Positions 19,640 through 28,433 of a DNA stretch of 51,400 nt are shown here, piece after piece (within the stretch, counting starts at the first letter, position 1; every line of letters starts with the position of its first letter). This DNA comes from Sideroxydans sp. Its GTDB lineage: Bacteria > Pseudomonadota > Gammaproteobacteria > Burkholderiales > Gallionellaceae. The notes below the pieces were generated by a model. The model did no database searches. It saw only the letters and a list, made by a program, of their open reading frames with translations, and was not told the origin of the DNA. Made by a program: the position numbers and the translations under genes. The stretch lies in NCBI GenBank assembly GCA_028687425.1, contig JAQUAD010000015.1:1-51400 (forward strand). The letters run 5' to 3'.

Positions 19640-20740
19640 ATGCATCAGATCCGTATTGCATCAGTAGTGCTGTCAGCTGTGTTGCTGGCCAGTTGTGGCG
19701 GAGGGGCGAGCGATGTACCTGCCAAGCCGAGCTTCGCCTCGCAGGTTTCTTTCGGTGATAGTTTGAGCGATGTAGGTTCTTACAATGTCGGAGCGATCGC
19801 AGCGCTCGGAGGTGGACAATTCACCATCAATATTCCCGGAACGCCGACCAACTGGACGGAAATGACTGCACCGATGCTCGGTTTATCGCAGCCTTGTGCT
19901 GCTCAAACAGGTATTGATAACGGCTCGGGGGCCGCCCCGGGTACGCCGGTTGGCATGGTAGTGCCCGTGACGAACAATACGGCTTGCACTGCCTATGCCC
20001 AAGGCGGTGCGCGTGTGACCAGCCAGCCAGGCATCGGGAATAAATTGTTGGGCGGAGGCGGGTTCGCGCTGACTGTGCCGGTCGTGACACAGATCGCCAA
20101 CCATTTGGCAGCCAACGGCGGCACTTTTAACGGCAATGAGATCGTGTTCGTGATGGCCGGTGCCAACGACGTGTTCTATCAAGCAGGTCTGGTAGGTGCC
20201 GCTGCGATCACTTCAGCACAAGCAGCCGCTGCGATGCAGACAGCTGCGACTGAACTGGCGACGGCAGTGAAAAACGAGATCGTCGGCAAGGGTGCAAAAT
20301 ATGTCGTGGTGGTGAACATACCTGATATGGGGACGACACCGTATGTGGCTGTGCAAGCAAGCCCAGCCGCGACAAAAGCCCTGCTGGATGCACTGGTCTC
20401 TGCATTCAATACACAACTGGCAGCAGACCTGCCGGACAGTGCCACGGTGTTGAATATCGATGCCAATACGGCCAGCCACGACGAAGTGACCAATCCGTCC
20501 AAATACAACCTGACCAATGTCACCGGGACAGCCTGCAATCTGTCGTTCGGGGTCAATCCACTTTCGCCTAGTGCAGGTGTGCCGGGCTCGTCGTTGGTAT
20601 GCAAGGCTTCGAACCTGACTGCCGGCGTTTCCGTAACGGATCATTACATGTTCGCCGATCTGGTACACCCCACACCGTATGCGCATTCCCTGTTTGCGCT
20701 GTATGTGCTGCAGGCGATGACCAACAAGGGCTGGTATTGA
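19640..20740 (+). CDS. Secreted SGNH/GDSL esterase lipoprotein
   Basis: A 366-residue GDSL-type hydrolase. A lipoprotein signal ends in LLASC near residue 17. The catalytic blocks are visible: block I FGDSLSDVG with the nucleophile Ser, block III AGANDVF with the oxyanion Asn, and block V DLVHPT with the Asp-His pair. Its likely substrates are esters or lipids outside the cell. GAGGGAGGG lies before the ATG at 19640. It lies between a thioesterase and a FadL-type fatty-acid channel, so it may release fatty acids for uptake. Confidence 0.85.
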   Translation: MHQIRIASVVLSAVLLASCGGGASDVPAKPSFASQVSFGDSLSDVGSYNVGAIAALGGGQFTINIPGTPTNWTEMTAPMLGLSQPCAAQTGIDNGSGAAPGTPVGMVVPVTNNTACTAYAQGGARVTSQPGIGNKLLGGGGFALTVPVVTQIANHLAANGGTFNGNEIVFVMAGANDVFYQAGLVGAAAITSAQAAAAMQTAATELATAVKNEIVGKGAKYVVVVNIPDMGTTPYVAVQASPAATKALLDALVSAFNTQLAADLPDSATVLNIDANTASHDEVTNPSKYNLTNVTGTACNLSFGVNPLSPSAGVPGSSLVCKASNLTAGVSVTDHYMFADLVHPTPYAHSLFALYVLQAMTNKGWY

Positions 20741-20780
20741 TCCGGTCGCTGGCGATAGATAAAACTTTACTGGAGGTAAC

Positions 20781-21989
20781 ATGAAATTCAAGAAATCAAT
20801 GGTGGTGGTTGCCGTGGCAAGTGCGCTGCTGGCGATGTCCGGCGGGGCGATGGCTTCCGGTTTCGCGCTGATCGAGCAGAGCGCGAGCGGGCTGGGTAAT
20901 GCGTTCGCAGGCGGCGCTGCTTCTGCAGAAGATGCGAGCACGGTGTTCTTCAATCCGGCCGGCATGTCCAGACTGGAAGGCAAGCAGGTCGTAGTTGCCG
21001 TGCATGCGATCACGCCTTCCGCCAAGTTCACCGGTACAGGAGGCTCTGGCACGAATATGGGCGGTGATGCTGGTGGGACAGCCTTTGTGCCGAATGCCTA
21101 TTTCACGATGGGACTGAGCGACGGGTTGAAGTTCGGTCTGGGGCTGAATGCGCCTTTCGGTCTGCAAACCGAATATGACGCGGGCTGGGTCGGTCAGCAT
21201 CAGGCTTTGAAATCCAGCATCCAGACGATCAACGTGAATCCTTCTCTTTCCTATCAGGTGAATGACGCATTGAGTGTTGGGGCCGGAGTCAATTACCAGC
21301 ACATCAGCGGCGAGTTGAGCCAGTACGGCGGTTCGATCCTGGGTACTTCCGTTGTGAAGGGTTCCGATAATGCATGGGGCTTTAACGTGGGGGCGCTGTA
21401 TCAACTCGACGCAGCTACGCGCTTTGGGGTGTCCTATCGTTCCACGATCAGCTACAAGCTGAATGGCACTATCACCACCTCGTTGCCATTCGCCAATGGT
21501 TCCGCTTCGCTGGATGTGAAGCTGCCCGACATCATGTCATTCAGCGTCTTCCACCAGATGAGCGACAGCTACGACGTGATGGCAGATGTTTCCTGGACGG
21601 GCTGGAGCAGCTTCAAGCAGGTCAAGGTGCTGGATGCGAACGGAGCGACGATCTCCAATACGCCCGAGAACTGGAAAGACACGCTGCGCGTCTCTGCCGG
21701 TGCAACACATCGCTATAGCGACAAGATGAAGGTGCGTGCCGGCGTGGCATATGATCAGGCACCCGTCCCGGATGCTTTCCGCACGGCACGCATCCCAGAC
21801 AACAATCGTTTCTGGATCGCGCTTGGCGGTCAGTACAAATCCAGCGATAGCAGTGTGATCGACTTCGGTTACGCACACCTGTTCGTGAATGATTCCACTA
21901 TTTCCAGCAGCAACCCTGCACCGACCCTGCAAGGCAGCTACAAGAACAAGGTGGATATCCTGAGCGTGCAGTTCACTCAAAACTTCTGA
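20781..21989 (+). CDS. fadL: FadL/OmpP1-family outer-membrane fatty-acid transporter
   Basis: A 402-residue outer-membrane beta-barrel for uptake of long-chain fatty acids or other hydrophobic compounds. A signal peptide (residues 1-25, ending AMA) is followed by the family hallmark SGFALIEQSASGLGNAFAG, then AEDASTVFFNPAGMSRLEG, and a C-terminus ending in Phe, as outer-membrane barrels do. CTGGAGG lies 6 bases before the ATG. With the esterase, synthetase, thioesterase and FadE genes upstream it completes a release-uptake-activation-oxidation set. Confidence 0.93.
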   Translation: MKFKKSMVVVAVASALLAMSGGAMASGFALIEQSASGLGNAFAGGAASAEDASTVFFNPAGMSRLEGKQVVVAVHAITPSAKFTGTGGSGTNMGGDAGGTAFVPNAYFTMGLSDGLKFGLGLNAPFGLQTEYDAGWVGQHQALKSSIQTINVNPSLSYQVNDALSVGAGVNYQHISGELSQYGGSILGTSVVKGSDNAWGFNVGALYQLDAATRFGVSYRSTISYKLNGTITTSLPFANGSASLDVKLPDIMSFSVFHQMSDSYDVMADVSWTGWSSFKQVKVLDANGATISNTPENWKDTLRVSAGATHRYSDKMKVRAGVAYDQAPVPDAFRTARIPDNNRFWIALGGQYKSSDSSVIDFGYAHLFVNDSTISSSNPAPTLQGSYKNKVDILSVQFTQNF

Positions 21990-21997
21990 TGGGGCGG

Positions 21998-22027
21998 GGC
22001 GGTCGGGGATTTTCTTCTCCGACCGCC
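21998..22027 (+). terminator. Stem-loop downstream of fadL
   Basis: A 12-pair stem (21998-22009 with 22016-22027, one G-U pair) with a 6-base loop, starting 9 bases after the fadL stop. It lacks a T-run, so termination may be weak or the hairpin may protect the mRNA end. Confidence 0.5.
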
Positions 22028-22166
22028 TGAGTATGTGAAGGGGCTCGTTTCAGGAGTCTGAATGGTGGCCGCGCAGGTCACTCTGAAGAATCCGGGGTCG
22101 TTGCCCTTTCCTTTTTCCTTATTCTCAGCTCAAAAATATTAGCTATTTCTAACACTCACATCTGCA

Positions 22167-22190
22167 GCAGGATTGATTGTAGAATCCTGC
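22167..22190. promoter_or_regulatory. Inverted repeat upstream of carbonic anhydrase gene
   Basis: GCAGGATT (22167-22174) and its exact complement AATCCTGC (22183-22190) are separated by 8 bases, about 80 bases before the carbonic anhydrase start. The symmetry fits a dimeric repressor or activator site. The remainder of the gap 22028-22266 shows no gene. Confidence 0.35.
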
Positions 22191-22266
22191 GCCGCAATCG
22201 CGCTGTTGGGTATCACACATAATAATTAGCTGTACATTTCCAACGAACACTAAGGGTGAGACGCAA

Positions 22267-23094
22267 ATGACAAGACTCAGGGAGAGTTATGCAGGTTTGG
22301 TATTGGCTATCGGTTTGGCTTCAGGTAGTGCGTTCGCGAGTGAGCACGCCAGCGAGCACGGTCACGATATGCATGGTCACGAGGCTGCAATGCCAGCATG
22401 CACCGGCTTCGGTCCGCAGACTCCGCGCGATATCGACAGCAAGGGCGGCGAGAACAAGGTGACGTTCAAGATGGCCCCTGCGGCGTCCGAGATGCACCTG
22501 TGTAACATCCATTTCCACGAGAATGCGGAACACAAGGCCAAGGATTTCTCCATCTTCGCCGGTGAAGGCCACGAAGGTTACGGCAGCGGCTATCAGTGCA
22601 ACATCAGCAAGAAGTTGAGCAAGGCTGAGCTGGCATGGTCCGGCGAAGGCGTGTGCAAGAGCGCGCACGGCGATCTGGTCCCAGGCGACACCATCGAAGT
22701 GCACTATGTGCACACCACTTGCGACGTGCCCGGCGGCAAGGGACTCGGTTCCTGCGTTTCCGAAAAGTGTGCGAATCCAGAGCTGCGCGTAGAGACGCAG
22801 GTTTACACGCTGGTGGCCGAGGGCGGTCTGGACTTCAACCAGATCCAGTCTGCTGCTTCGCTGCCAACCAATACCGGCAAGCCTGTCGAGTTCATGGGGT
22901 CCACGACCGGTCCGAAGTACAACGAGAGCGCTTGCTCCGAGTATCAGGTGACCTGGAGCGTGCGTCCACAGTGCGCCAAGCTGAACATCAAGTCCGTCGG
23001 TGAATGGTGCAAGGGCAACAAGTATGAAGAGGATCACGCCCACGGTGTGCGCCAACTGGTGAAGACACCGGCGCTGCTGTCCGAGATCAAGTAA
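22267..23094 (+). CDS. Delta-class carbonic anhydrase-like secreted protein
   Basis: A 275-residue periplasmic protein resembling the delta-class carbonic anhydrases first known from diatoms. A signal peptide (residues 1-24, ending AFA) is followed by a His-rich segment (EHASEHGHDMHGHE). Then come CTGFGPQTPRDID and MHLCNIHFHENAEHKAKDFS, whose His-x-His and later His match the zinc-ligand pattern of the family. Several Cys could form disulfides. The expected reaction is CO2 hydration to bicarbonate. AAGGGTGAG precedes the ATG. A strong terminator follows, so it is a single-gene unit. Family call from motif recognition only. Confidence 0.75.
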   Translation: MTRLRESYAGLVLAIGLASGSAFASEHASEHGHDMHGHEAAMPACTGFGPQTPRDIDSKGGENKVTFKMAPAASEMHLCNIHFHENAEHKAKDFSIFAGEGHEGYGSGYQCNISKKLSKAELAWSGEGVCKSAHGDLVPGDTIEVHYVHTTCDVPGGKGLGSCVSEKCANPELRVETQVYTLVAEGGLDFNQIQSAASLPTNTGKPVEFMGSTTGPKYNESACSEYQVTWSVRPQCAKLNIKSVGEWCKGNKYEEDHAHGVRQLVKTPALLSEIK

Positions 23095-23133
23095 TACCGG
23101 GCCAACGGGGCGGCGACGCTCCGCGGCTTCATG

Positions 23134-23163
23134 CAAACGCCCCCTCGTTCGAGGGGGCGTTTG
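23134..23163 (+). terminator. Strong hairpin terminator after carbonic anhydrase gene
   Basis: A perfect 13-base inverted repeat (23134-23146 and 23151-23163) with a 4-base GTTC loop, G+C-rich near the loop and A/T at its base, 39 bases after the stop codon. Confidence 0.85.
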
Positions 23164-23322
23164 TACATCCGCACACCGATTTACCATGCCGGGTGGCTGA
23201 CGTATGATGCCTCAGCCATTTGCGTAACAACTTCATGCGAACAAGCCTGCCATGGGTGAACGAATCCTCGATGTCATAGCTGTTGCGATAACTGCTACGC
23301 CGCTGTTCGCGGCGCTTCCCTT

Positions 23323-24528
23323 ATGCCTGCGCTGAGCGGCGACAAACTGCCGTCGCGCATCCCGCGCGGGGTGTGGGTGCTCGGCTTCGTCAGTCTGTTG
23401 ATGGATGTCTCATCCGAGATGATCCATAGTCTGCTGCCTTTATTCATGGTGTCCACCCTGGGGTTGAGCGTGCTGTCGGTCGGTGTGATCGAGGGGCTGG
23501 CTGAATCCACAGCGCTGATGGTGAAGGTGTTCTCGGGCATGCTGAGCGATTACCTGGGCAAGCGTAAAGGCCTGGCGTTGCTGGGTTACGGGCTGGGTGC
23601 GCTGACCAAGCCGATGTTCGCACTGGCACAGGGAGGCGGTCTGATTCTCGCCGCGCGACTCACCGACCGGATCGGCAAAGGCATACGCGGCGCACCGCGC
23701 GATGCATTGCTTACCGACATTACCCCTCCCGATGTGCGCGGCGCGGCTTTCGGTTTGCGCCAATCGCTGGATACCGTGGGTGCTTTCCTCGGCCCATTGC
23801 TGGCCGTGGGATTGATGTTGTTGTGGGCGAACGATTTTCGTGCCGTGTTCTGGGTGGCGGTGATACCCGGTGCGCTGGCGGTTATTTTGTTGCTGTTCGG
23901 CGTGCGTGAGACCAAAGTGGGGACGACATCAAAGCAGGTCAATCCGATCCGGCGAGAGAACCTGCGCCGACTAGGGAGTGCCTACTGGTGGGTGGTTGCT
24001 TTTGGTGCGGTGTTTACGCTGGCGCGCTTCAGCGAGGCATTTCTGGTGTTGCGAGCAGAGCAGAGCGGCGTGCCGGTCGCGTTTGTGCCGCTGGTCATGG
24101 TAGCGATGAATCTGATCTATGCCATGACGGCGTATCCATTCGGCAAGCTTTCCGATAGCGTGAGTCATACGAAACTGCTGGTATGGGGCTTGATTTTCTT
24201 GATCGCAGCCGATCTGGTGCTGGCACTGGACGGGCATCGATGGTTCGTTGTACTTGGCGTGGGCTTGTGGGGTGTGCATCTCGGTATCACACAGGGCTTG
24301 CTGGCGCGCATGGTGGCCGACACGGCGCCCGCCGACCTGCGCGGGACGGCATTCGGGTTCTTCAATTTGATGAGCGGGCTGGCAATGCTGCTCGCAAGCG
24401 TGCTGGCCGGATTGCTATGGCAGACATGGGGCTCGGCCAGTACGTTCTATAGTGGCGCGTTGATCTGCGTGCTGGCGATGACAGTGTTGTACTGGCGCAA
24501 TGCTAAACTGTGGACTCGTTTGTCCTGA
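23323..24528 (+). CDS. MFS transporter
   Basis: A 401-residue inner-membrane transporter of the major facilitator superfamily with about twelve hydrophobic spans. The loop between spans 2 and 3 is SDYLGKRKG, the usual MFS motif A region, and GAPRDALLTDITP appears in the middle. The substrate is unknown. The N-terminus lacks a good Shine-Dalgarno sequence, and a GTG 16 codons later is an alternative start. It is followed after 12 bases by a chalcone-isomerase-like gene and then an ATP-grasp-like gene, probably one transcript. Confidence 0.85.
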   Translation: MPALSGDKLPSRIPRGVWVLGFVSLLMDVSSEMIHSLLPLFMVSTLGLSVLSVGVIEGLAESTALMVKVFSGMLSDYLGKRKGLALLGYGLGALTKPMFALAQGGGLILAARLTDRIGKGIRGAPRDALLTDITPPDVRGAAFGLRQSLDTVGAFLGPLLAVGLMLLWANDFRAVFWVAVIPGALAVILLLFGVRETKVGTTSKQVNPIRRENLRRLGSAYWWVVAFGAVFTLARFSEAFLVLRAEQSGVPVAFVPLVMVAMNLIYAMTAYPFGKLSDSVSHTKLLVWGLIFLIAADLVLALDGHRWFVVLGVGLWGVHLGITQGLLARMVADTAPADLRGTAFGFFNLMSGLAMLLASVLAGLLWQTWGSASTFYSGALICVLAMTVLYWRNAKLWTRLS

Positions 24529-24540
24529 ATAGAGGTAAGC

Positions 24541-25104
24541 ATGAAACGATTTGCGATGTTGTTGGCGGCGTTGCTGGTAAGTCTGCCGTTGTCGGCGCTT
24601 GAACTGGCCGGCGTCAAGCTGGGCGATACGGCACAGGTCGGCTCGCAAACGCTGGTGCTGAATGGTGCCGGCATTCGTACCAAGTGGTTCTTCAAGGTCT
24701 ATGTGGGCGCGTTGTACCTGCCACAGAAGCAGGCCGATGCGGATATGGTGATCGCCGATGAACACTCGCAGCGTATTGCGATGTACATGCTGCGCGATCT
24801 GGGCAGCAAGAAGCTGTATGGTGCATTCAACGAGGCAATCCAGGCCAATCACAATGGTGCCGAATTGAAAGCCATGAAAGCGCAGCTCAAACAGATGGCA
24901 GACATATTCAATGAAATTGGCGAGGCCAAACAGGGCGATGTCATCACGCTGGATTACCAGCCAGCCAGCGGCACGCAGATCAGTTTGAACGGCAAGGTAT
25001 TCGGCAATATCGAAGGCGATGCATTCAAGCGCGCGTTGCTGAAGATATGGCTGGGCAGCAAGCCGGCACAGGATGACCTGAAGAAGGCGATGCTCGGTGG
25101 TTGA
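24541..25104 (+). CDS. Chalcone isomerase-like periplasmic protein
   Basis: A 187-residue protein with a signal peptide (cleavage near LSA, residue 19) and a chalcone isomerase-like fold: LGDTAQVGSQTLVLNGAGIRTKWFFKVYVGALYLP is the typical opening, shown here as recognised family pattern. Bacterial members are usually not true chalcone isomerases, and some bind fatty acids; the role here is unknown. AGAGGTAAGC precedes the ATG. It overlaps the next gene by 8 bases, pointing to coupled translation. Confidence 0.8.
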   Translation: MKRFAMLLAALLVSLPLSALELAGVKLGDTAQVGSQTLVLNGAGIRTKWFFKVYVGALYLPQKQADADMVIADEHSQRIAMYMLRDLGSKKLYGAFNEAIQANHNGAELKAMKAQLKQMADIFNEIGEAKQGDVITLDYQPASGTQISLNGKVFGNIEGDAFKRALLKIWLGSKPAQDDLKKAMLGG

Positions 25105-26338
25105 TGCGCTGACGCCGGGTGCGGCAAGAGAACACTTCGATGTCGATCAGGACTTCATCGCACACCTGAACGGTGAATGTCTGGCGTGGGCGGGCATGGA
25201 TCGCGAGGCTTTGCAGCGAGCTTTGCAGGCGCAAGGTGAGGACTGGTTCGGCATGGTGAGCGAGCGCTGTCCGCATCTGTTCGCCTCGGCACCGGTTTTC
25301 ATCAGTGAAGTGCAACTGCGGCAGATGCAGGACGTCATCGAGGCGGCGGAGCAGGCGCTGGGTGCGCCTGAGAGCAATGCGCCGCTTGGCGTGTTCTACG
25401 GTTATGACTTCCACCTCAATGCGGAAGGCGCTCATCTGATCGAGATAAACACCAATGCCGGCGGAGCCTTGCTGAATGCACTGCTGATCGACAGCCAGCA
25501 AACGGCTCATCTGTACGGCGAGCCCGTGGGCGATACGGATCTGCAGCAAGCATTCATCGCCATGTTTCGCAATGAATGGCGCCTGGCGCGCGGTGATGAG
25601 TCTCTGCAAACGGTCGCCATCGTCGATGAGCAGCCCGAGTCGCAATATCTTTATCCTGAATTCTTGCTGGCGCAGAGGATGTTTGAACGTGCAGGCATCG
25701 CTGCTTTCATTGTCGATCCGGCACAGATGGAAGCGCGTGACGATGGTTTGTATTGTGCAGACCGGCGCATCGATCTGATCTATAACCGGCTTACGGATTT
25801 CACCCTGACGCGTTTTTCGCACTTGCGTGAGGCGTGGGCGCGGCAGCAGGTGCTGCTGACGCCGGGGCCGGCGCATCATGCGAAATATGCCGACAAGCGC
25901 AAGCTGGCCTGGCTGACCGATGCCGATGCGCTGCGCGCTGCCGGCGTGACGGATGAAAACATCCGGGTATTGCAAAACGGCATCCCGCAAACCCAGATCG
26001 TGCGTGCCGAAGAGGTGCAGCACTGGTGGTCGGTGCGCAAGGATTGGTTCTTCAAGCCGGTGAGCGGTTACGGCAGCAAGGGGACTTATCGCGGCGACAA
26101 GATGACCAAGCGTGTGTTCGAGGAAGTGATGCAGGGCGATTACATCGCGCAACGTATGGCTGCGCCCGGGGAACGCAAGGTGTGTCTGGAGGAGGGGGCA
26201 GTGTCGTTGAAGTACGATGTGCGCTGCTATGTCTACGACGGCCATGTCCAAATGATTGCCGCCCGTTTGTATCAGGGGCAGACCACCAACTTCCGCACCT
26301 CCGGCGGTGGCTTCGCGCTGGTGCGAGTTGTTTTGTAA
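25097..26338 (+). CDS. ATP-grasp-like protein of unknown function
   Basis: A 413-residue protein that starts with GTG inside the end of the preceding gene. It carries features of an ATP-grasp fold: LIEINTNAGGALLNALLID in the first half, and in the second half WFFKPVSGYGSKGTYRGDK (nucleotide-loop-like, with Lys) and LKYDVRCYVYDGHVQMIAARLYQ near the end. ATP-grasp enzymes join a carboxylate to an amine or thiol through an acyl phosphate. The specific reaction cannot be read. It has no signal peptide, so it is cytoplasmic, unlike its partner. Confidence 0.6.
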   Translation: MVDALTPGAAREHFDVDQDFIAHLNGECLAWAGMDREALQRALQAQGEDWFGMVSERCPHLFASAPVFISEVQLRQMQDVIEAAEQALGAPESNAPLGVFYGYDFHLNAEGAHLIEINTNAGGALLNALLIDSQQTAHLYGEPVGDTDLQQAFIAMFRNEWRLARGDESLQTVAIVDEQPESQYLYPEFLLAQRMFERAGIAAFIVDPAQMEARDDGLYCADRRIDLIYNRLTDFTLTRFSHLREAWARQQVLLTPGPAHHAKYADKRKLAWLTDADALRAAGVTDENIRVLQNGIPQTQIVRAEEVQHWWSVRKDWFFKPVSGYGSKGTYRGDKMTKRVFEEVMQGDYIAQRMAAPGERKVCLEEGAVSLKYDVRCYVYDGHVQMIAARLYQGQTTNFRTSGGGFALVRVVL

Positions 26339-26382
26339 TTCTTCAAATAATCAATCAGCTGCCGATTCTATATAGATGGTTG

Positions 26383-26442
26383 TATAGGCCGGTATATAGG
26401 TATTTCGACATATTGAAATGCCGGTTACCTCCGCGCAGTATG
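26383..26442 (+). promoter_or_regulatory. Three-block upstream element, copy 2
   Basis: TATAGGCCGGTATA (26383-26396), CATATTG (26409-26415) and AGTATG (26437-26442), matching the element at 733-787. It ends about 35 bases before the CZB gene start. A second feature just upstream, GCCGATTC at 26361-26368, resembles a FliA -10 box but lacks a good -35. Confidence 0.35.
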
Positions 26443-26476
26443 TTCCTCCAGCCAACTCTTTTGCAGGAGGCGCATC

Positions 26477-26890
26477 ATGTGGAACGATCACAATGCTTCA
26501 GCTCGACATGGCCATGCCCCGATACAACGCTTCGACGGTATCCGCGCCATTCAGTCGCATATCAATCAAAGGTTCCTGATCGAAGCGTACGTACAGGGCT
26601 ATTCCACGAACAAGCCCGAGTTGCCGAATGAGTGCTGCGAAGGTTGCATGGTCGGGAAATGGTTATACGGAGAGGGAGGCAAGTATTGTTCAGACGTGAA
26701 CCTGCTGAACGACCTTCATGCAAGTTGTTACGAGTTCCATGAAGCAGCTTCTCAAGCATTGATGCTGGTCGATCTCGGCAAGCGCGAAGATGCGATGGCG
26801 ATCGTGCGCGGCAGCCGGATCTTCAAGGATGCATCGGATCGCTACCAGTCGAATCTGGCCAAGCTGCATCTGGCGTTCGAGATGAGCTAG
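26477..26890 (+). CDS. Stand-alone CZB (chemoreceptor zinc-binding) domain protein
   Basis: A 137-residue cytoplasmic protein that is essentially one CZB domain. The 3-His/1-Cys zinc site can be read as His28, Cys57, His81 and His88, in the typical setting CMVGKWLYGEGGKY followed by LHASCYEFHEAA. CZB domains sense zinc or hypochlorous acid and are often attached to chemoreceptors or diguanylate cyclases. Here the domain is free and 16 bases upstream of an HD-GYP gene, so it probably regulates that enzyme or another partner. AGGAGG lies 6 bases before the ATG. Confidence 0.85.
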   Translation: MWNDHNASARHGHAPIQRFDGIRAIQSHINQRFLIEAYVQGYSTNKPELPNECCEGCMVGKWLYGEGGKYCSDVNLLNDLHASCYEFHEAASQALMLVDLGKREDAMAIVRGSRIFKDASDRYQSNLAKLHLAFEMS

Positions 26891-26906
26891 GCCGAATTTT
26901 CGAGGT

Positions 26907-28421
26907 TTGCACGTACACCCTGTGGCCCGATCCTTCCTGGAGACGATCTTGGGCAGCGATACCAAAAATTTCAGTGCGATTCATCCGCGTCGCTTCGATT
27001 GGGGATTTTCGTTGAGTTCGGGAAATCTGCCGATGTGTCGCGCGCAACTCCGTACGCGCATGGCGATGTTTCCGGCGATGGTACTGGGACAGATGGGCGT
27101 GCAGCCCTTGTTTGTCTGGCTGTATTGGGCGCAAGGGCAGCATGATCTGCTGATCCTGTGGCTTGCCGCTTCATTCTCATTGCATATGGTCGAGCTGGCC
27201 AGGTGGCGGAAGCACAGGCACAGTCTGTCAACGCTCGAACAGTGTCGCGACTGGCATCTGCACTTTACATTTTTTGCATTGGCTTCCGGCCTGCTGTGGG
27301 GGATAGCGGCATTCGTGTTCTTTCCGCCCGATCTGTTCAACCAGGGCATGATGATCAGCATCATGCTCGGCCTGGTTGCTGCGGCGGTGACCCTGAATCC
27401 GGTACACCTTCCGGCATCGCTCGCTTTCCAGGCGGGTACCATGCTGCCGCTGATGTTGCGTCTGATGGCCGAGAAAGATGCCTTGCACTGGAAGATCGCG
27501 GGCATGCTGGCCCTCTTCAATCTGGTGGTGCTGTTCGCCGGCCGGGTGGTGACGCGGAATTACATGCATCTGCTGCAACAGCGCTTCAACAACAGGCTGT
27601 TGTTGCTGAAGCTGAAGGCACAAAAGAATGCCACCGAGGATGCGCGGGCAAGGCTGGAGCGGGCCAATGCAGAATTGCGTGAACATGAGGAAAAGCTGGA
27701 GTTCATGGTGCGCGAGCGCACTTCCCAGCTACGGCTGCGCAACGAAGAGATCGGCTTGATCAAGGATGCCACCATCCTGGCGCTCTCTTCCCTGGCCGAG
27801 ACGCGCGATAACGAGACCGGCAACCACATCAAACGTACCCAGTATTACGTCCGCTTGCTGGCAAGGCGTCTGCGCGGGCATCACAGGTTCAAGGGTTTTC
27901 TGACCGATGAGAATATCGAACTCATGTTCAAACTGGCACCGCTGCACGATGTGGGCAAGGTCGGTATCCCGGACCATATCCTGCTGAAACCGGGCAAGCT
28001 GACCGATGAAGAGTTCGAGATCATGAAGCAACATGCCTTGCTCGGCGGTAATGCCATCGCGGCGGCCGAGAACGAGATCAATATCCGCAGCAATTTTCTG
28101 CGTATCGCCCGGCAGATCGCGGTCAGCCATCATGAGAAGTGGGACGGTACCGGCTACCCCTTCGGATTGAAGGGCGATGACATCCCCATCTCGGCCAGGC
28201 TGATGGCCTTGGCAGACGTGTACGATGCCGTGTCATCCAGGCGCGTGTACAAGAATGCCATGCATCACGATGAAGTCGTGCAGATCATCGAAGAAGGCCG
28301 CGGCAAGCATTTCGACCCGGACATCGTCGATGCGTTCAGGCAGATCAAACATGAATTCGCGGCCATCGCCCGGAGATTCTGTGACGATGTGCCCACCGAC
28401 ATGCAGGCTACATTGCTTTGA
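26907..28421 (+). CDS. Membrane HD-GYP c-di-GMP phosphodiesterase
   Basis: An enzyme of about 500 residues that degrades cyclic di-GMP. The N-terminal part has six hydrophobic spans (between about residues 50 and 215), then a coiled coil (about 225-285), then an HD-GYP domain with HDVGKVGIPD and HHEKWDGTGYP intact, so activity is expected. The start is uncertain: the longest frame begins with TTG at 26907; a TTG at 26949 has CTGGAG five bases upstream; the first ATG is at 27033. It follows the CZB gene closely and converges on amrS with a 12-base gap. The CZB partner suggests zinc- or redox-controlled c-di-GMP turnover. Confidence 0.88.
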   Translation: MHVHPVARSFLETILGSDTKNFSAIHPRRFDWGFSLSSGNLPMCRAQLRTRMAMFPAMVLGQMGVQPLFVWLYWAQGQHDLLILWLAASFSLHMVELARWRKHRHSLSTLEQCRDWHLHFTFFALASGLLWGIAAFVFFPPDLFNQGMMISIMLGLVAAAVTLNPVHLPASLAFQAGTMLPLMLRLMAEKDALHWKIAGMLALFNLVVLFAGRVVTRNYMHLLQQRFNNRLLLLKLKAQKNATEDARARLERANAELREHEEKLEFMVRERTSQLRLRNEEIGLIKDATILALSSLAETRDNETGNHIKRTQYYVRLLARRLRGHHRFKGFLTDENIELMFKLAPLHDVGKVGIPDHILLKPGKLTDEEFEIMKQHALLGGNAIAAAENEINIRSNFLRIARQIAVSHHEKWDGTGYPFGLKGDDIPISARLMALADVYDAVSSRRVYKNAMHHDEVVQIIEEGRGKHFDPDIVDAFRQIKHEFAAIARRFCDDVPTDMQATLL

Positions 28422-28433
28422 GCTGTGCAGGTA

